Source: Psettodes erumei (Eukaryota > Chordata > Actinopteri > Pleuronectiformes > Psettodidae). From it: 64,000 nt of DNA. The stretch spans positions 790,870-854,869 of the forward strand of contig JAFBJZ010000607.1 of assembly GCA_016785225.1 (NCBI GenBank). Direction: 5' to 3'. A model generated the notes under the pieces. The model was not told the origin of the DNA, did no database searches, and was given only the letters and a program-made list of their open reading frames with translations. This document shows positions 13,349 to 27,797 of the stretch, in pieces (the stretch's first letter is position 1; each line of letters opens with the position of its first letter). The translations under genes and the position numbers were made by a program.

Positions 13349-16300
13349 AAGGCATAAGGCCATAGTCACACATTACAGCACAGGAAGTTGATGACTCTAA
13401 TTGCTGATGAGACTCATCAACTGCAGCCTTTGTTGTGCTAACCCTTGGGGATCAAACCCGTTGAGGTCCACATGTTCTGTATGCACTGCTTGAGAGGGCA
13501 AGGAGAGAGAAACTCTCTCCATAGTCCTTCCATAAAAAAGAGTTTGATCAGAGAGATTCTGCATCTCTTAACAAAAACGAGGATGCACAATTTATCAAAA
13601 TCTAAATGACAGGGGAATCAAATATTTGGGAGTGTTTGGTTATATGAATTTTCCATCATGTGACTATAGGACAGTCATCTGCTCCCTTTAAGTTACTATA
13701 ACTCATTACTGCTGGCTTTATATGCCAAGTGGCATGTCAACCAATAGCAAAAATATTTATTAACATTTTATTTATCAGCTGTTTTCAGTGTGTATTTATG
13801 ATCTGAAGACTTTGACTTTGTTTAAAAATAAATAAATAAATAACAGCGTCAAACACCCTCCAGGTCTTGCACATTATTCATGCATACAAACCATAAAACA
13901 GTGGAATAGAAATATGAAACAATATGAACGTGGCATAAATGTAACCCACCTATGTCTGGACTCCTTTCAAATTTGTAATGAATGACACAACATAACTTAC
14001 ATGGGCTGAGACCTCAGAACTTAGTGGAATATCGCAGCCATAATGGCCAAAGCAGAGCATCTCAGCACTGCCATAATCAAACAGATTCTGCTGGCTACCT
14101 CGGGAACCCAGGAGGTCATTGGGCATTGTATTTAATAGCTTGCCTTAATTTCCATGTGAGGCAGAAAGGTTCAGTTTTCATGACTCTTGCAGAAATTATG
14201 AAAAAGTAATTTGTTACTACAACAGTGTTTGCAACTGCTTCAAAAAGAAAAAAAAAAAGCTTCAAAATGAGTTATGACCTATCTACTTACTTTGTTACAA
14301 ATATAAAAAACACATTGAAAGCGTTGCATTAAATTACACTTGGCAGACTGTGGGTGAGATCTGATCAGTGGGAGCCAGACTACCTCTGGAGGTCTGGCTA
14401 GACCTGATCATATTCTGATCACACTTAAAAGTAAGATTCAAATAGCACTTTAATACCAGGTGTAACTGTGGTTAAGCCAGGTTTTCCAATTGTTTTTCTT
14501 TTGTTCTTGTCATCTGGGGATTAATTCAGCATGTCAGTGCTTGCTTTGTGATAATAGCCATATATGGCTTCCTCCTTTTTCTTTCGTCTTTTCTTTTTTT
14601 TCTTCCTTTGTTAGGGATTAGGGATTGTGGGGGTTGAAACTGTAAATCTTTCTTCTTCCTAATTTTTTTTCTTCAGAAAACTGATCAAAGCAGGCTTAAT
14701 GAGTTTTGTAAAACCTGTGTTTGATAGTCTCTTGCTGTGAATTCAGTAAGCCTCAACGGTTCAATAGACTGTAGTTCAAACTTCTTAGTTTGCATGTTTC
14801 CTCAGGGCTCTATCTTTTTCCCTTCCAGACAGCTCTAACACATTGGCTGGTACGTAGGTAGGTGTTTACTCCTCAAAAAACCTCTCACCTCCCCCACAAA
14901 CACATTAAATATGGAATAACAAATTGAAAGTGGACTTGTGTTGACTCCTTATGTAACCAGACTGTCAGGATGTGATGATTTGAACAAAAAGTTTCTCTGT
15001 ACTGTGTAGGAGGCAGAGGATGTCGACAACAGTTTTTGCCAGACTCATGTTTGGAGAAGTTTTCTCACCCTCTCTCTCTCCCTCTCATAGGACATACTGT
15101 AGAGGGATATCTTGTCTGAGAGATGCTACTTACTTTGTTGTCTTACAGCTAATATAGTATGGGTTGTTTGAGTTGGTGAACTCTCTGGCCTGTCAGTGCA
15201 GTCGCTGTGCTCCTGCTCGTGTGTTGGAGTGCAGAAATCATAGCAAACAATGGGTTTTGTGTGTTAGTAGAAAATAATGGATCCTTTCCTTCAGTGAACG
15301 TCATGTCATCAATGGTGTTGTCAGTGTCTTCAATGTCAAACGTCTCAGTAGGGATGGAAAAGATGAGTCTCTATGTGGTATGACTGTAGCTGCGGCAGAT
15401 GTAGGTCTAACCCCTTTAGAAGTTGCTAATGACCCGTGCTTATCTTGCCCTGATAAGTAACCTCTTCTGGGTTTGTGAAACTCACTCAGAAGCCCAGGCA
15501 CAAGTAAGGTAGTGTGGTGTTATAGTGCAGCAAAATCTCAAAGCATCTTGTTACTGCTATTCCTATACTCATCTCCTAGTCTCTTTTAAACCTTTGCATT
15601 GTCATCACGTGTCAACAGCAGACACTGGGGACTGTTCTCCATCTTACATTTGAAATCCATTATTAAGGCATTCTGGTGGCTTATGCTATCTGTAATGTGC
15701 TTCTGTATTTTTATCTCAATCTCTCCTTTGTATATACAGTAATTCAAGGAATATCCCTACCTAACTGCACCAAGTGATACTATTTTCTATCCACAAGCCC
15801 TGTGCTAATTTTCTCTGGGTTTTGTGAGCGCTGTTGGCATCCTTCCCTCTTGGCTCTACGAGCACCTTTTTGTAGACTCTTTGCTTCTTTCTTTCCCAGT
15901 TATCTCTCCTTTCAAAGCCTCGGCTTAACATGGGTCCTCTTAACCTCACTTTTATTGCTCTAAAACCTTTATCCAAAACACCTCGCCCCTTTACCCTATT
16001 GGCAATTTACTCTGCAAACAAAATGTTTTCCACTGGTGCCCTGGGTCCTAAACCATAAACCTAAACCGTATTCTCTCTCTCTCTCTTTTTTTTTTTTTTT
16101 TTAAATTTCGGATGAATCGGGCTCTTGTCCCATTCATTGAGGATGTAACCTGTTGAAGACACCATGCGTGTGAGAGGGCTTGGGTGAGTAACCCAGTAGT
16201 TGGATTATGTGTTTGCAGCTTCTTAAATGGTATGCATGGTATTTTACAGCCTAAGATATTATCTCTGTTGTTGTTGGCTAATTGACAACAAATTAACTTA

Positions 16301-19283
16301 TGTGAAAATATGTCCCCTGCCATTGATGGCTAATTACCTTAAATTTAAGTATTCCAGCAACATTCCTGCACAGCCCTTGAACCTTGAAACTAAATTTAAA
16401 TTTGCAAGAGCAAATAGATTTTGATGGAAATATAATACTGCCAAATTCAATGATGTAATTTATGCTAAAAATAGATAGCAATACAATATATGCATTTAAC
16501 AACTAAAGAATTATTGAACTTTTGTTTAGTATGTTTACTTTCTCACAGCACCTCTCTGTTTAGGTAAGGGAATGCGCCACAGTACTTTTGTTGTCTAAAT
16601 CTAACCACGGGCAGGTCTGTAGATACAAACCCTGAATCCAGTGTCAAAGTCCTGCACTTTGTCCACTCAGCATCCACTTCAACCTCCTCCATATGTAGCA
16701 ACCTAAAACAAACCAACAAAACCCTAATCCAGGTAATGATTATGTCAATCATTACAACATAATTGCTAAAACAAATAATAAAAGTATATTTCCATAAGTC
16801 AGCATTGCAGTGCATCTTCATTGCTGCTGCTATTGCTGTATCTTACGCTTGGGTGTCCCTCCTTTACTGGAGTAGTCAGTGACTCACAGACAACAGAGGA
16901 GCAAATGCAATGTCCTCAAAAAACAAGCCACATGCCCTCACTCTCTATTACAGTCTCTCTTTAAAGTTGTCTCTGCCACTCTTGCTTTTCATGCTTGATC
17001 CAACAAAATATCTCTCTCCCTCTCTTTCTCGTGCAAAACAGGACCTGAAATGACCAGCACACGTTCCCACTGGGGGGCTCAACTGATTCATGCAGGAACT
17101 GCTGCAGAGCCTCGCATTTCTTGTCTTAATATGTCCAGGCAGATGAAGGGGGGGATAGAGCAAACTGATGGCACAGGCCAGTGCTGCATTTTCATTCCTT
17201 TTGAAATGGGAGTGTGATGCCAGGATTCACCAGGGGGTCTTACAAAGCCAAGGCAATAATGAAGAGGAGAGGAGAGTTATAAGGGAAGGAGGAGGTGTGT
17301 AGTTGCAGATTGGTGAGAGAGGGGAAAATATAGGGGAAAAAATGAGACAAATGGGGAGGGAGATGGAGAATAAATGAAAGGCAGCACTAAGAACTGCAGA
17401 TGACGGGTAAATGAAGTAATGTGCAATAACAGTCTGTAACATGAAAATCCTTGTAATACCTGGATTTATTTTTATAGCCCTTTAAAAAAAAAAAGATCAT
17501 GAAATCCCTTGAAATAACTCTGGAGGATACGGCTTCTCTGACTCCACATCGTGGATAAATAAATTTGAATGAAACACCTGCAATCGGATAATTGAAAAGC
17601 AGCTGGATTCACAGCAAATTATCTTGTATTTGGGATGGTTTATGAAATGTTCCTATTTTGATGTACCAAACATAAGAGAAAAGTGAAATTTAATTGAAGA
17701 GTCCAAAGGTTTTGCAACATGCAAAACACACCTTTTTTTCAACTCTCAGCCCTGACACCATCATGTCATAGCAAGTCTGTTTAACTTGAAACTTATCATT
17801 ATCTCATGCCATCTTATATTCAAATGAGCTCTTGGACAGCTTTAGTGTTTTGTTTATCATGCTCTGGTTCTACTGGAAGCCAGACAAAGATACGTAATCC
17901 ATGACACATTGATTGAACTATTAGGAACGTTTGTTCATAAATTATAGCATTTTCTTTAAAGGGAAACATCTCACAGTTCTTGATAGTAGTCCTACTCAAA
18001 TTAAAGCAGACATGGTGCTTTGATTTAGTAACCATTAGCCAACAGCTTTTTGCTTTTTCAGTCATGTGCTCATACCTCTGATTAAAGTATCAAGCCTGGT
18101 GACATGCACAGCAATGGCCTAACCCAGGGTTAGGATTAGGTTGGTTTCAGCAATGTTCAAACGTGACCATACAATTAAAATACTGTATGTATGTATGTAT
18201 ACTATAATTTTTAAAAGAGTATTTTTCTCACAATGTCTGACTTTTTAAAAAGTATATATGTTTTACATTTTTTATTACAATTACAGAATAAAAGTAAATC
18301 CAATCAGTAAATAAAATAAAAATGAAAGGATAAATCTAACAAGCTATGTTTCCTAAGTTTTAGATATTTAAGTGTTAGCAAATATATCCGAGGATCGCTG
18401 GGCTGAACTGTCATAATATTGGATAATACTATCTAAAATTACAATTAACAATAGTCTATAATAATGTATTAGCATATGATCTCAATAGAGCTGTGTTGCA
18501 AAGCTTTTCTGCACTTATTAGCTGTCCAGTTGGTTGGTGTCGAATTTGTCCAAATAAATGCACTTTATACTGATTCTTTTTTTTTAAACTACCAATAACT
18601 ACATTTCAGTTAATAGTCAAGACAGAAGGTCTTATTTTAATGTTGTCCTTCAATTTTTTAAAACTACTGTGCCCTCGGCTCACCTGAACATCTCGGCCAT
18701 CAGTGTTTTGCTTCACCTTCCTGTCCAGCATCACAAATGCTGCCAGTTGATGTTTGTCCCACTGCTTTAGCAGTATCCCGCAGAGACAACTCAGGGCAGA
18801 AAACACATCCTATTAAACACTGTTGAGTGCACAATGACCTTATGAGGACAGCAGCGCTTTGATTCTCCTCCCAGGGATTTGGTTTTTGGTCAACACACAA
18901 AACCTCACATTAACCTTTTCTACTCTTCAAACATGTGCACACAAGAAACCCAACAAATCACAGTTGTTTAATGAAGAAACACCACCTCACTTCGAGCAGC
19001 ACGCACACGTTACCGGCAAACAAACTAGACTTCACTGCTGCCGCAGTGACCCTGCAAACAGGTTTACAGATAAATCCCTTTGCTCTGCAGCAGAATATCT
19101 TACAAATAGTTGTGGCCCTGCAATGTCCACGGTGAAATTGAATTGTGCTGTAATGCAGACGAAAAGGAAGAAAAAGGACACCAGCTACTTTCATGTCATC
19201 ATCAAAATTACAGCTCACAAGCTGACAAACATCACACAATATAAAGAAAATTGTTCACAGCAGCTGTGGATGCTTCAGAGTGC

Positions 19284-19304
19284 AAGAGAGAGAGAGGCTC
19301 TGTG

Positions 19305-19341
<37 letters not shown>

Positions 19342-19343
19342 AC
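19284..19343. repeat. (GA)n then (TG)n microsatellite
   Basis: A short GA tract is followed by about 20 TG units with one C interruption, then a degenerate GTGTCCGTGCGTG tail. It lies inside the spurious 180-codon frame at 18859-19401. Confidence 0.95.
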
Positions 19344-22300
19344 GTGTCCGTGCGTGTCAGAGGTTTTCTCACTCACCCAGTCTTGCCACCATCTGTCCTG
19401 AGGACTGGCATCAATGACTGTACAGACGGGCACTGACTAATAAGCTCAAACAGGCAGCAGAGAGAGAAGCCACATGAGGACATCCTCCGACATGCTCACC
19501 ATCATCATTACTCGGGGAGTGCAAATAAGGGCAGAGACAACTGGAGACACTAAGTTGTGTGAAGACTTGCCAGGAACCACGCAAAATGCAGGCATTATTT
19601 CTATGAGAAATGGACATGTTTTTGTGAATGTTTTTGCAAATACCAAAGGCTAAAGTAAGCTGTAAATTCAAAGCACTCAAAGAATTTTTTTTCTCTAGAA
19701 AAATTAAACAAGATAATTGTCAATTTATGCTCACTGCTTTTGATACCTTTTCTGTACAAATATGAATCTAAAGAGGAAAAACAGAGTTATTCTACTCTGA
19801 GTACCCCATATTGTTGAGAAGATGATAGATGAAAAACAGGATAATTAGAGCCTCATTTCAGCCTCAGTGCAGTAGTGTTACAAAGTAAAGGGATCACAAA
19901 TAAATAAGGACACTGATGCAAGAAATTAGGCCAAGCCAAAATCATCCAACTGCAACCGTAGCACCAGCAGTTTCAGACCTGCAGCTACTGTCCAACCTGC
20001 ACCACCTATAGACCTTTTTGCACAGCAGAAATACAGTGCACAGTGACTTGTCATGGGTAGAAATGCATAGTAATAATAACGTAGATCAACATTAACAATG
20101 GCTCTGTTAAATGTCCCCGGACATCATGACAGTGTGACAGTGAGCCAGCATGAACGATACCAGGACCCTGACAGTGAAGTAGCTAAACAGGATTCCGACT
20201 TTCTTATTTACACCTGTGCTTCAATGACATGTCAAAAAATAGCAGCAGTTGAAATCTAGAGCTGCAGATGTGCACCACCTAAAGGAAGAGACTGAAATAA
20301 ATCCTACACTTGTGCCACCGACAGACTAAAAGTGTGGTCAGTTTAGACAGAGCAGGAAGCTGATATTCAGTCTGTGTGATTTCGAGTAAATTTGGTTGCT
20401 GGACACCCAGTGCGGTTCGGCTTGATTCCTTTCAACCAGCCAATGTACCATCTGTGCAGACATCAGCTGTAGCTAACTAGCAACATATGCGCCGACTGTG
20501 AGCTGTGTTCAGCTCAGACGCTGATTTCAGAACTAACTCCAACTCTGTCTAATTTCCCTCCGCTGTCTTTTTTTCTTCTTTTGTCTCTGTGTGTTTATGA
20601 AATAGATTTGTAAAGCCTCAAGATCAGTATAAGATTGCAAAATAGCGTGTCTTAGCCTCACTTCACATTACCAAGAGGAAATTTTCTTCTATTAGTGGCC
20701 ACTTGGACCACGTTCCCTTGATTATCACAGTATGTTAACACGCCACACCTTAACTTGTGTGTAAAAACAATGCTGCAGTTTGTTTTTATAGCTCTCTTAT
20801 TTCATATCTTACATTTTGAATCCGTATATATTTATGTAATCTGCACTATCCTTCGTGGCACTTTTTTAAAAATACTTTTTCCTGTTGAAATTGTGCAGAA
20901 ATGGTGCTTCAGTTATTTTAATAGCTCCATGTACTTGTCACACAGGTCTTAATCGGTTGTGCTTGTTGGTCTGCCACTGAAAGAAATGTACAAACCAAGA
21001 TGCTGCTTTGAATTGTCTCTTGAGCGATGTGAGTCGCAAGATGAAACAGATTGTTATAACGTGTCAGTCCACCCCTTATTGGCCCGCCAGTTGCTGAGAT
21101 ACAAACAGCCCACAGGGCAGGCAACGGCAGTTCATTCAAGTTGAGCGTGAACACTGGTGCTCTTTGATTTTGATGGGGTCGTGGAAGGTGAAGCATAGGA
21201 AGGGGAAGAGGTAGATTTTAATCCTCTATTCTATTCAATGCGAGAAGAGAGATATGTGTGACTTGAAAGAAAGGGAGCCAGCATTGAAACTTATCATAAA
21301 TCTGTTTTTTGGGTTAGTGTTTATGATATTCCATCACTTGTGGTTTCTGGAACCCCGCCATCGCAATAAGTAAGCAGTAGAAAGACGAGGGCTGTTTTCC
21401 CAGATCTGCATTGTCCTCAGATGAACTTGGAGCCGCTGCCAGGAATCCAGCAACGTTTACAGGAGGTAAAAGTAAGCAGGTTAGAATACAACCCTGGTTT
21501 TCAGCCACAACAACAAAAGAGTAATACCTCAAAGAAAATTTCGTCACAGCAGGCAAACCTTTTTTCACATCAAAACACTTCTGTTTTCTCGCTGTGAGAA
21601 GGTAAAGAGGGTTTAAAATAATAGAGTGTTGATACAGTCTCGGTGCGGGCAAAAAAAAAAAGGAGGGGGCAGGATGGAGAAGGGGGAAACTGCCTCAAAG
21701 TGAAAGAGAACTGCAGGACAAACCGATGACATGTTTGTTAAAATGTCTACCAAAAAAGAAAATGGCAGAATGAGGAACGATGAGTCAGCTGTTGAACTCG
21801 TTAGACCCACAACAGTCATCTTTCTGCTTCCCAGTCTAAATGAGCTGCCCTCATAAAGAAACAGTCTGTCATCGCATGCAGGAATAGTAAAAATGAAGCA
21901 TACCAGACACATTGTTAGCGAGCACCCTCGTTTATCTTGTGCAAAAGTCAAACACTGAGTTTGCATTAAGTCTGGTCAGAGACTGCTGTGCACACACATT
22001 TGAATGAGCTGGACAATGTTGAAGTTGCAGGTAAATAAAACGTTAATTGGGATTAGTAAATGCAAACGTTAAATAAAAATAAAAAGTCAGGCAATAGTAA
22101 ATAACGTCCATAGCAATTTCCCGAGCCCAAGCTGACATTTTGAAATTGCCCGCTTTGTCTGATCTATGATCAGAAAACTCAAGCAGTACATTCACTTTAC
22201 AATGATATAAAATATTATTTCACATATTACATGCTATAATAATTGAAGGTTTGAGATTTTAGCTTGACTTTGATTGACCAAATTGCTGTTTTCGAGACGG

Positions 22301-25300
22301 TTAAATGACTAATCCTTTCAGCAATAGTTAGTAATAAAACTAATGCTACGGATGAGGAATCCTTCCAGAGTAAAACTAAGGTAAGTCAGTCTTTCATCCA
22401 AATGAATCAAATTTTAACCAAATTTCCAGAAAAACAAAACATTAATAGGGGTTGGCTTGTTGAAATAAAAAGCCTGTGAGACTGATTCTCCAGCCGGGTA
22501 CCATTGCATCTCTGACAAAAAAGAGCACACAACCAAATGACATATATCTAAAAGAGTGCCCGGCAGATGCTGTAAAACATGATGGAAACATGATGTTGTG
22601 GTATTGTAACATATCATATTTTTTTGTGGGGGATTGTGCCTTTTATGTGCAAATTCAAAATGTGAAAGGTGGATGGAGAGGCACTTACTAACTATAGCAC
22701 TTTATTAATCTTAAAGGAAAACATGAAAACAATAAGATGAGAACAATACAGCCAATGTAACATCAAATAACATACAGAAATATTGATATATGAAAATGTA
22801 GCCTTAAAACAGGTCCGTACTCTTAGTAAATCTGTTTGACCATTGTTGACAAAAACATGTATGCTTGTTTTAGCTATATTATTACTAGCATGCATGATAT
22901 CATGGTAAATGTGTCAGTTCAGTTCAGCATTTTGGATTCAGCTTGCAAATTCATCTGTAAGCTGGTGAACCAAGAAGAAACCTTTGACAGAGATATCGGC
23001 TTACTGTTTGACTCCCCACCGTCTGTTTTCTGAGTCAACACGACGACTGTGGGCTGCAGACAAATGACATCTCCCCTACGTGTCTGATTTACAGCCACCC
23101 TGCAGTCAAATATGACATGGATTTACTGTAACTGGAGATTAGTTCTTAACCAATACACTGCAGTATATGCTCACTAGACCTGGAATGCTTTTGTTGAATA
23201 AGCACACCAGGCCAGAGAATGGCATTCAGCCAGTAATGTGTGGCCAGATGTTGAATCCCTGTGGAGCACGAAGACAGACGCTGAACAGAACACTCCATAA
23301 CACACCAGACCCAACACTTACTCATTAACAATCTTTGTGTGCATATGTGAGTGTGACAAGGATATGCTGTATGTGCTCTGTAGACATCAACTTTATAATC
23401 GTAATACTGTAGTCATTACAGTTTCAGAAAGTAGCGTTTTAAAACACTGACTGGTTCTTCAAGTTGCCTGTTCCATGTAAGAGCTGTATTACTTAGATTC
23501 AGTAACAGTTAGCCAATACTGAACTGAAAAAAAACATGCAATGAAACTGTACCATTCTCCTGCAAAGTGAAAAAACATGTACTGTATAGCAAAATGAAGT
23601 GAATCAAGTTTCAATCTCAGGAGAATCATGTTTTACACTTTTATAAAATAAGAGACATAAGACAAAGTTTCTTACTACTGAATACCACAAAGAAATATGA
23701 AACTTGCAGCAGTGGTAGTATTTGTCAGCTTGGGAGTTTTTCTTCAATTTGATTATTGTGATTTAAAGTGTTTCATTTCAATTACTGGTGAAGCCAAAGT
23801 GAACCAGGTTGATTCTTTTAACATTGATGTAATAATTAGATTTTTACACCCTGCCTTCGCTCTCACTAAGGTTTCTTCTATTTTTTTTAAACCCCATTAA
23901 AGTTTGTTTTATGTAGTTTTTCCTTATTTAACATAGGGCATCCATATGTTGTACAGACTGCAAAGCCCCCTAAGGCAGGTTTGTGATATAAATAAAACTT
24001 TATTGGTCATATCACCCACAAAAAAAGACTTTGAAATATAAATATAAAATTACCCTTTGGAAAGTTTTATTTCAGATTTGTTTTTCTCCCAGTACAATTC
24101 AAATTAGGTCTGTGAGATTCTCTCTAAGGAATAACACAGTCAGTCAAACGTGTGACATCAGTGCAATCAGAGATGCATGAAAGTACAGAATACAATCAAC
24201 AATGCACTGTGCACTGCCTATGTTGTGGCATGTCCACCCAGTTGTCTTCAGGAAACCTTGAAAGTATGCGGAGAATAGAAGAAATTAAAGTGGGACCGAC
24301 CCCCAATAAAGCGCGTACAACAAAAGTCAAGTTATAACGACTACCAGTGCAACAATGCTTTTTTAAAATTGTTGTATTATTCAACATCTGTAAGTCCTTG
24401 GGCAACCAGATGTTTATAAAAAATAATTATTATTTTTAAGCCCTATATGTCCTTCTGTTTTCAGACAACTTGCACAACTACAAAACACTGATTTGCTCTT
24501 GGCTCCAGACAACTAAATTAGTAGATATGTTATACTCCCAAACCCTATACTAATACATTGAATATGATGAAGAATGTCCTGCTGAGTTTCATGAAAATCA
24601 TCAATTTCAGTCATTAGTTTAATATTCACTAACAACTGCTGGTCAAAGAGAAATTTAAATTTACAGTGGAAGCAGGAAAACAGTCAGGGTGTGGGTGCCT
24701 TTTTTTTTTTGCCTTTGGACTCTGATTAGTTTATGGAAAAGCATTTTGAGAGCAAGAAGCTCTTCAGACAACTCAGACTGTTTTTAACTTCTTTAAAGGC
24801 ACTATATTATATGTAAGTATTTTCCATCACTACATAGGAAACATTAGTAATGACAACTTTTTACTTACCACTGGAAGCAGCTTTGCGAGTTTAGCATTAA
24901 ACTTAATTTCATTCCTTGCCAAGGGCTGTCTCCAGGGGTGAAACGCAACACCACTGGTAACTCTTGTTTTGCTTCCATCTTTATCACTTCTTTTGCCCTC
25001 AGAGCACCACCACTTTTTCATCCTCTTATGTTGGACTGAGAGCAGAAGCTGGAAGCTTCAGTGACTCGCTAATGCCTCCTGAGGTACAGTGTGGTATTAC
25101 AAGGTTTTAATCATGCACTCCACGACTGCAACGAGCAAGAAACGATGAGTATGCTCTTTGTCCCACTCCTGACTTGGCATTTCATCTTCGGTCTTGACTG
25201 CTGTTTGGTGTGTGAATTGTTGCCATAGACCCAGCAGTCATCACTGGTAATGGTCCTTGAAATAAACGTTGGGTCATCCTGAGCCTGTTGACCAAGATTC

Positions 25301-25682
25301 TTGGAGACACAATGCTGCTGAAATCATGAATGTGCACCTGCTAGTGGTCACAAATAATTGTACCCCAAGTCCCAATATAGATTGCACAACATCATGCAAA
25401 ATACTGACTCATGAAAGTTGTTGCTCACACATGCTGCATGCTGCAATGCCATGCCGTGCACTGTTCATTCACAACAAAGGAGGTTATGTTTTGGGGTTTG
25501 TTAGCTGGATTACATGGAGAGTTATGCATATGTATATATCAATATTTTCACAACAGGTTTTACCGAATGTGGCTCTTGAATCTTCAATTTGTGAGTGATC
25601 CAGATGGTGAAGATTTTTCATCATTGCAATAAGCTCACATTTTGAGCCATATCTTCTGAAATGCATCGATTTGAAATAAATT

Positions 25683-25870
25683 GGGTGACCTCATAGCTGA
25701 GTAGTTAAGGCACATACTACATAGGCTTAAGCTCCTGAGTAGTAGGTCCCTGGTTTGACTCCCTGCCAGCCCAACCATTTGCTGTGTGTCATTCCCCTAC
25801 TCACTCTCCTAAAAAAAAATTTCCTGTCTCTCTGCACTGCACCTACCAAATAAAGCACAAAAGGCCTAAA
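25683..25870 (+). mobile_element. tRNA-derived SINE
   Basis: The left part reads like a degenerate tRNA gene. An internal A box (TAGCTGAGTAGTTAAGG, 25694-25710) is followed about 40 bases later by a B box (GGTTTGACTCC, 25752-25762) matching the RNA polymerase III consensus GGTTCGANTCC with one change. A tRNA-unrelated body of about 100 bases follows and ends in an AATAAAGCACAAAAGG-type tail seen in many fish SINEs. The copy is diverged and probably inactive. No flanking target-site duplication was identified with certainty. Confidence 0.8.
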
Positions 25871-26860
25871 GGAGATTTGAAATTTTAAAAAATGGGGACA
25901 GCATTCAATGCTCTCAAGAAGATATCACAAATTGATCTAAATCCAGATTTTTTTCTGGTTTTAGGGAAACGTTCAGCCTTGGGAAAGGTCTGCGCTCTCT
26001 TACATGCAACATGTTTTTATAAAATTTTGAGCCTTCAGACATCAGACCGGATACATTTCAATGGTGCCCTTTAGAAAACAATAAAAATCTGGGAGATTTC
26101 TGACCACAGCAGAAGAGGATGTTTTCTTTCTTTGGACCCCAAAAGTTACTCATCCTTATTCAAATGCAGTATTTATTGTTTTGGGGTTTTTTTTACTGCA
26201 GTATCCCCTTACCCAAACAGACGGTAAGCTTAGTGTTTGTGTGCATGCATGTGTTTTGGGGAAATTTCCTATTACTCCAATTGATGCAATAGAGAATTAT
26301 GGCCACATGAAAAATTGAAAAGACTAAAGGAAAGCATACTAGTTCTTCTGTGTTCCATTTCCTTTTTTTCTCTGTTTTTTCATAGATCATTAATGGGTTT
26401 CCATAATAGACCCAGTTCTTATGTATCATTATTTACTTTCAGATACATGTGTTAACGTGAATCATCTGAGGGATTTAAGCATGAATATGTTAACCTCAAG
26501 TGAGTGTAATCTGTCATGGTGACTGGGTGAGTTCAGCGGTTGAAAAGGCCAGTCCTTTATAGTATACAAGTATATATGCATAGCAAGGCAGCATCTGCTG
26601 AGATGTGCTGCAGCAAAAGTAATTGGCATTGCAGAAGCATCAAGGCTGTTATCACTCATAATTCATATGAGATCCTATAAGATTTAAAGGATTTCATTGC
26701 TCACACATCAACATAAGCATCTGGATTTAAACATTAAGTTTAACTGAATAAATACAACCGACTCTTCTCAAACAACGCATTGCTGTGGAGCACCCTCTCC
26801 TGCACCCTTGGCTTTTGGCTGGGACTCAAAGCTGTGGAGTTGACAGAAGGTAATCCCCAC
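25871..26860. other. Upstream flank of dio3
   Basis: No gene is recognised here. The last 100 bases before the promoter become relatively GC-rich (CACCCTCTCCTGCACCC, GGCCTCGGCCCC), which suits a proximal regulatory region. Confidence 0.5.
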
Positions 26861-26884
26861 CATGTGAGGCCTCGGCCCCAGTTT

Positions 26885-26930
26885 GGAGGCGGGGTGTGAT
26901 TCATTCAAATCTGCCGGTGCTATAAAAAGA
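26885..26930 (+). promoter_or_regulatory. dio3 core promoter: GC box and TATA box
   Basis: A GC box (GAGGCGGGGTG, 26886-26896) is followed about 25 bases later by a clear TATA box (TATAAAAAGA, 26921-26930). Transcription would be expected to start near 26950, leaving a 5' leader of about 55 bases before the first usable ATG at 27006. This placement also shows that the in-frame ATG at 26883 lies upstream of the transcript. Known DIO3 promoters in mammals likewise use GC boxes and a TATA element. Confidence 0.75.
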
Positions 26931-27005
26931 GGGGAAGTTGCAAGTAACCCAACTTCAACCTACAAGATCGTGCCCAGCGCAAGACTACACGGGCTGTTAT
27001 TCCCT

Positions 27006-27797
27006 ATGATAATGAATACTATTAAAGCGATTAAAAATGCAATAGTTTGTCTCGTGCTGCTGCCCCGTTTTCTCGTGGCAGCGGTGATGTTTTGGCTGCT
27101 GGACTTTATTTGCATAAGGAAAAGGGTTTTCTTCAGGATGAAAGAGCAGGAGGGCGATGCCATCGATCCTCCTCTCTGCATATCGGACTCCAATCGTCTC
27201 TTCAGCCTGGAGTCCCTCAAAGCAGTGTGGCACGGTCATAAACTGGACTTTCTGAAAGCAGCGCATCTCGGACACGGAGCGCCCAACACCGAAGTTGTTC
27301 AGCTGGAGGATCAGCGGCGCAGCCGTATCCTCGATTACGCAAAGGACAAGAGACCGCTCATCCTCAACTTTGGCAGCTGCACCTGACCACCGTTCATGGC
27401 GCGTCTCAAGGCTTTCCAGGGAGTTGTGCAGCAGAACGCAGACATAGCAGACTCTGTAGTTGTGTACATTGAGGAAGCGCACCCCTCCGACGGCTGGATG
27501 AGCACTGACGCGCCCTATCAGATCCCCAAACACCGGTGTCTGGAGGACAGGCTGAACGCTGCGCAGCTGATGCACCTGGAGGTTCCCGGCTGCCTGGTTG
27601 TCGTCGACAGCATGGAAAACTCCTCCAACGCTGCATACGGAGCCTATTTCGACAGACTTTATATACTGCTGGAGGGAAAGATAGTTTACCAAGGTGGCAG
27701 AGGACCCGAGGGGTATCGGATCTCAGAGCTCAGAGATTGGCTGGATCAATACAGGGAAAGGCTGGAGAAATCCCACAATCAAGTTATTCATGTGTAG
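27006..27797 (+). CDS. dio3: Type 3 iodothyronine deiodinase (selenoprotein)
   Basis: This integral membrane selenoenzyme inactivates thyroid hormone by inner-ring deiodination, turning T4 to reverse T3 and T3 to T2. The protein is about 263 residues including selenocysteine, close to other fish DIO3. A hydrophobic membrane anchor spans roughly residues 11-31 and is followed by the family's basic IRKR stretch. The deiodinase/thioredoxin-like domain follows. The active site reads NFGSCT-U-PPFM, with U encoded by the in-frame TGA at 27384-27386 (residue 127). Downstream are the family signatures YIEEAHPSDGW and YGAYFDRLY and the C-terminal YQGGRGP block. The gene is a single exon, as in other vertebrates. 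The start at 27006 was chosen because the TATA box at 26921 rules out the ATG at 26883. The ATG at 27012 (A at -3) is an equally plausible start. The ORF stops at the TGA if selenocysteine is ignored, so automatic calls may split it into two. It converges with dlk1. Confidence 0.97.
27384..27386 (+). other. dio3: Selenocysteine codon (in-frame TGA)
   Basis: The TGA sits exactly where all deiodinases carry catalytic selenocysteine, between GSCT and PPFM. The reading frame continues for 137 more codons with full family similarity, and a SECIS element follows in the 3' UTR, so this is recoding rather than termination. Confidence 0.97.

Larger units (their letters stand above)
10451..25680. other. 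Gene-poor intergenic DNA
   Basis: No frame looks like a real exon set. The longest, about 180 codons at 18859-19401, runs through a TG microsatellite and lacks any family resemblance. The region is punctuated by CA/TG/GA microsatellites and poly-A/T tracts. Its size and AT richness upstream of dio3 would suit a regulatory desert, but no individual enhancer can be called from sequence alone. Confidence 0.5.

Noticed and set aside
18859..19401. 180-codon frame
   Set aside because: It crosses a TG microsatellite, has no domain and no splice context.
21314..21966. Two overlapping minus-strand frames of about 115 codons
   Set aside because: No recognisable domain; they run through poly-A and purine-rich tracts and overlap each other.
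26883..27005. Extended N-terminus of dio3 from the ATG at 26883
   Set aside because: It lies upstream of the TATA box at 26921 and has no similarity to deiodinases.
26997..27692. 231-codon frame antisense to dio3
   Set aside because: It mirrors the conserved dio3 exon, has no family similarity of its own, and is a typical shadow frame.
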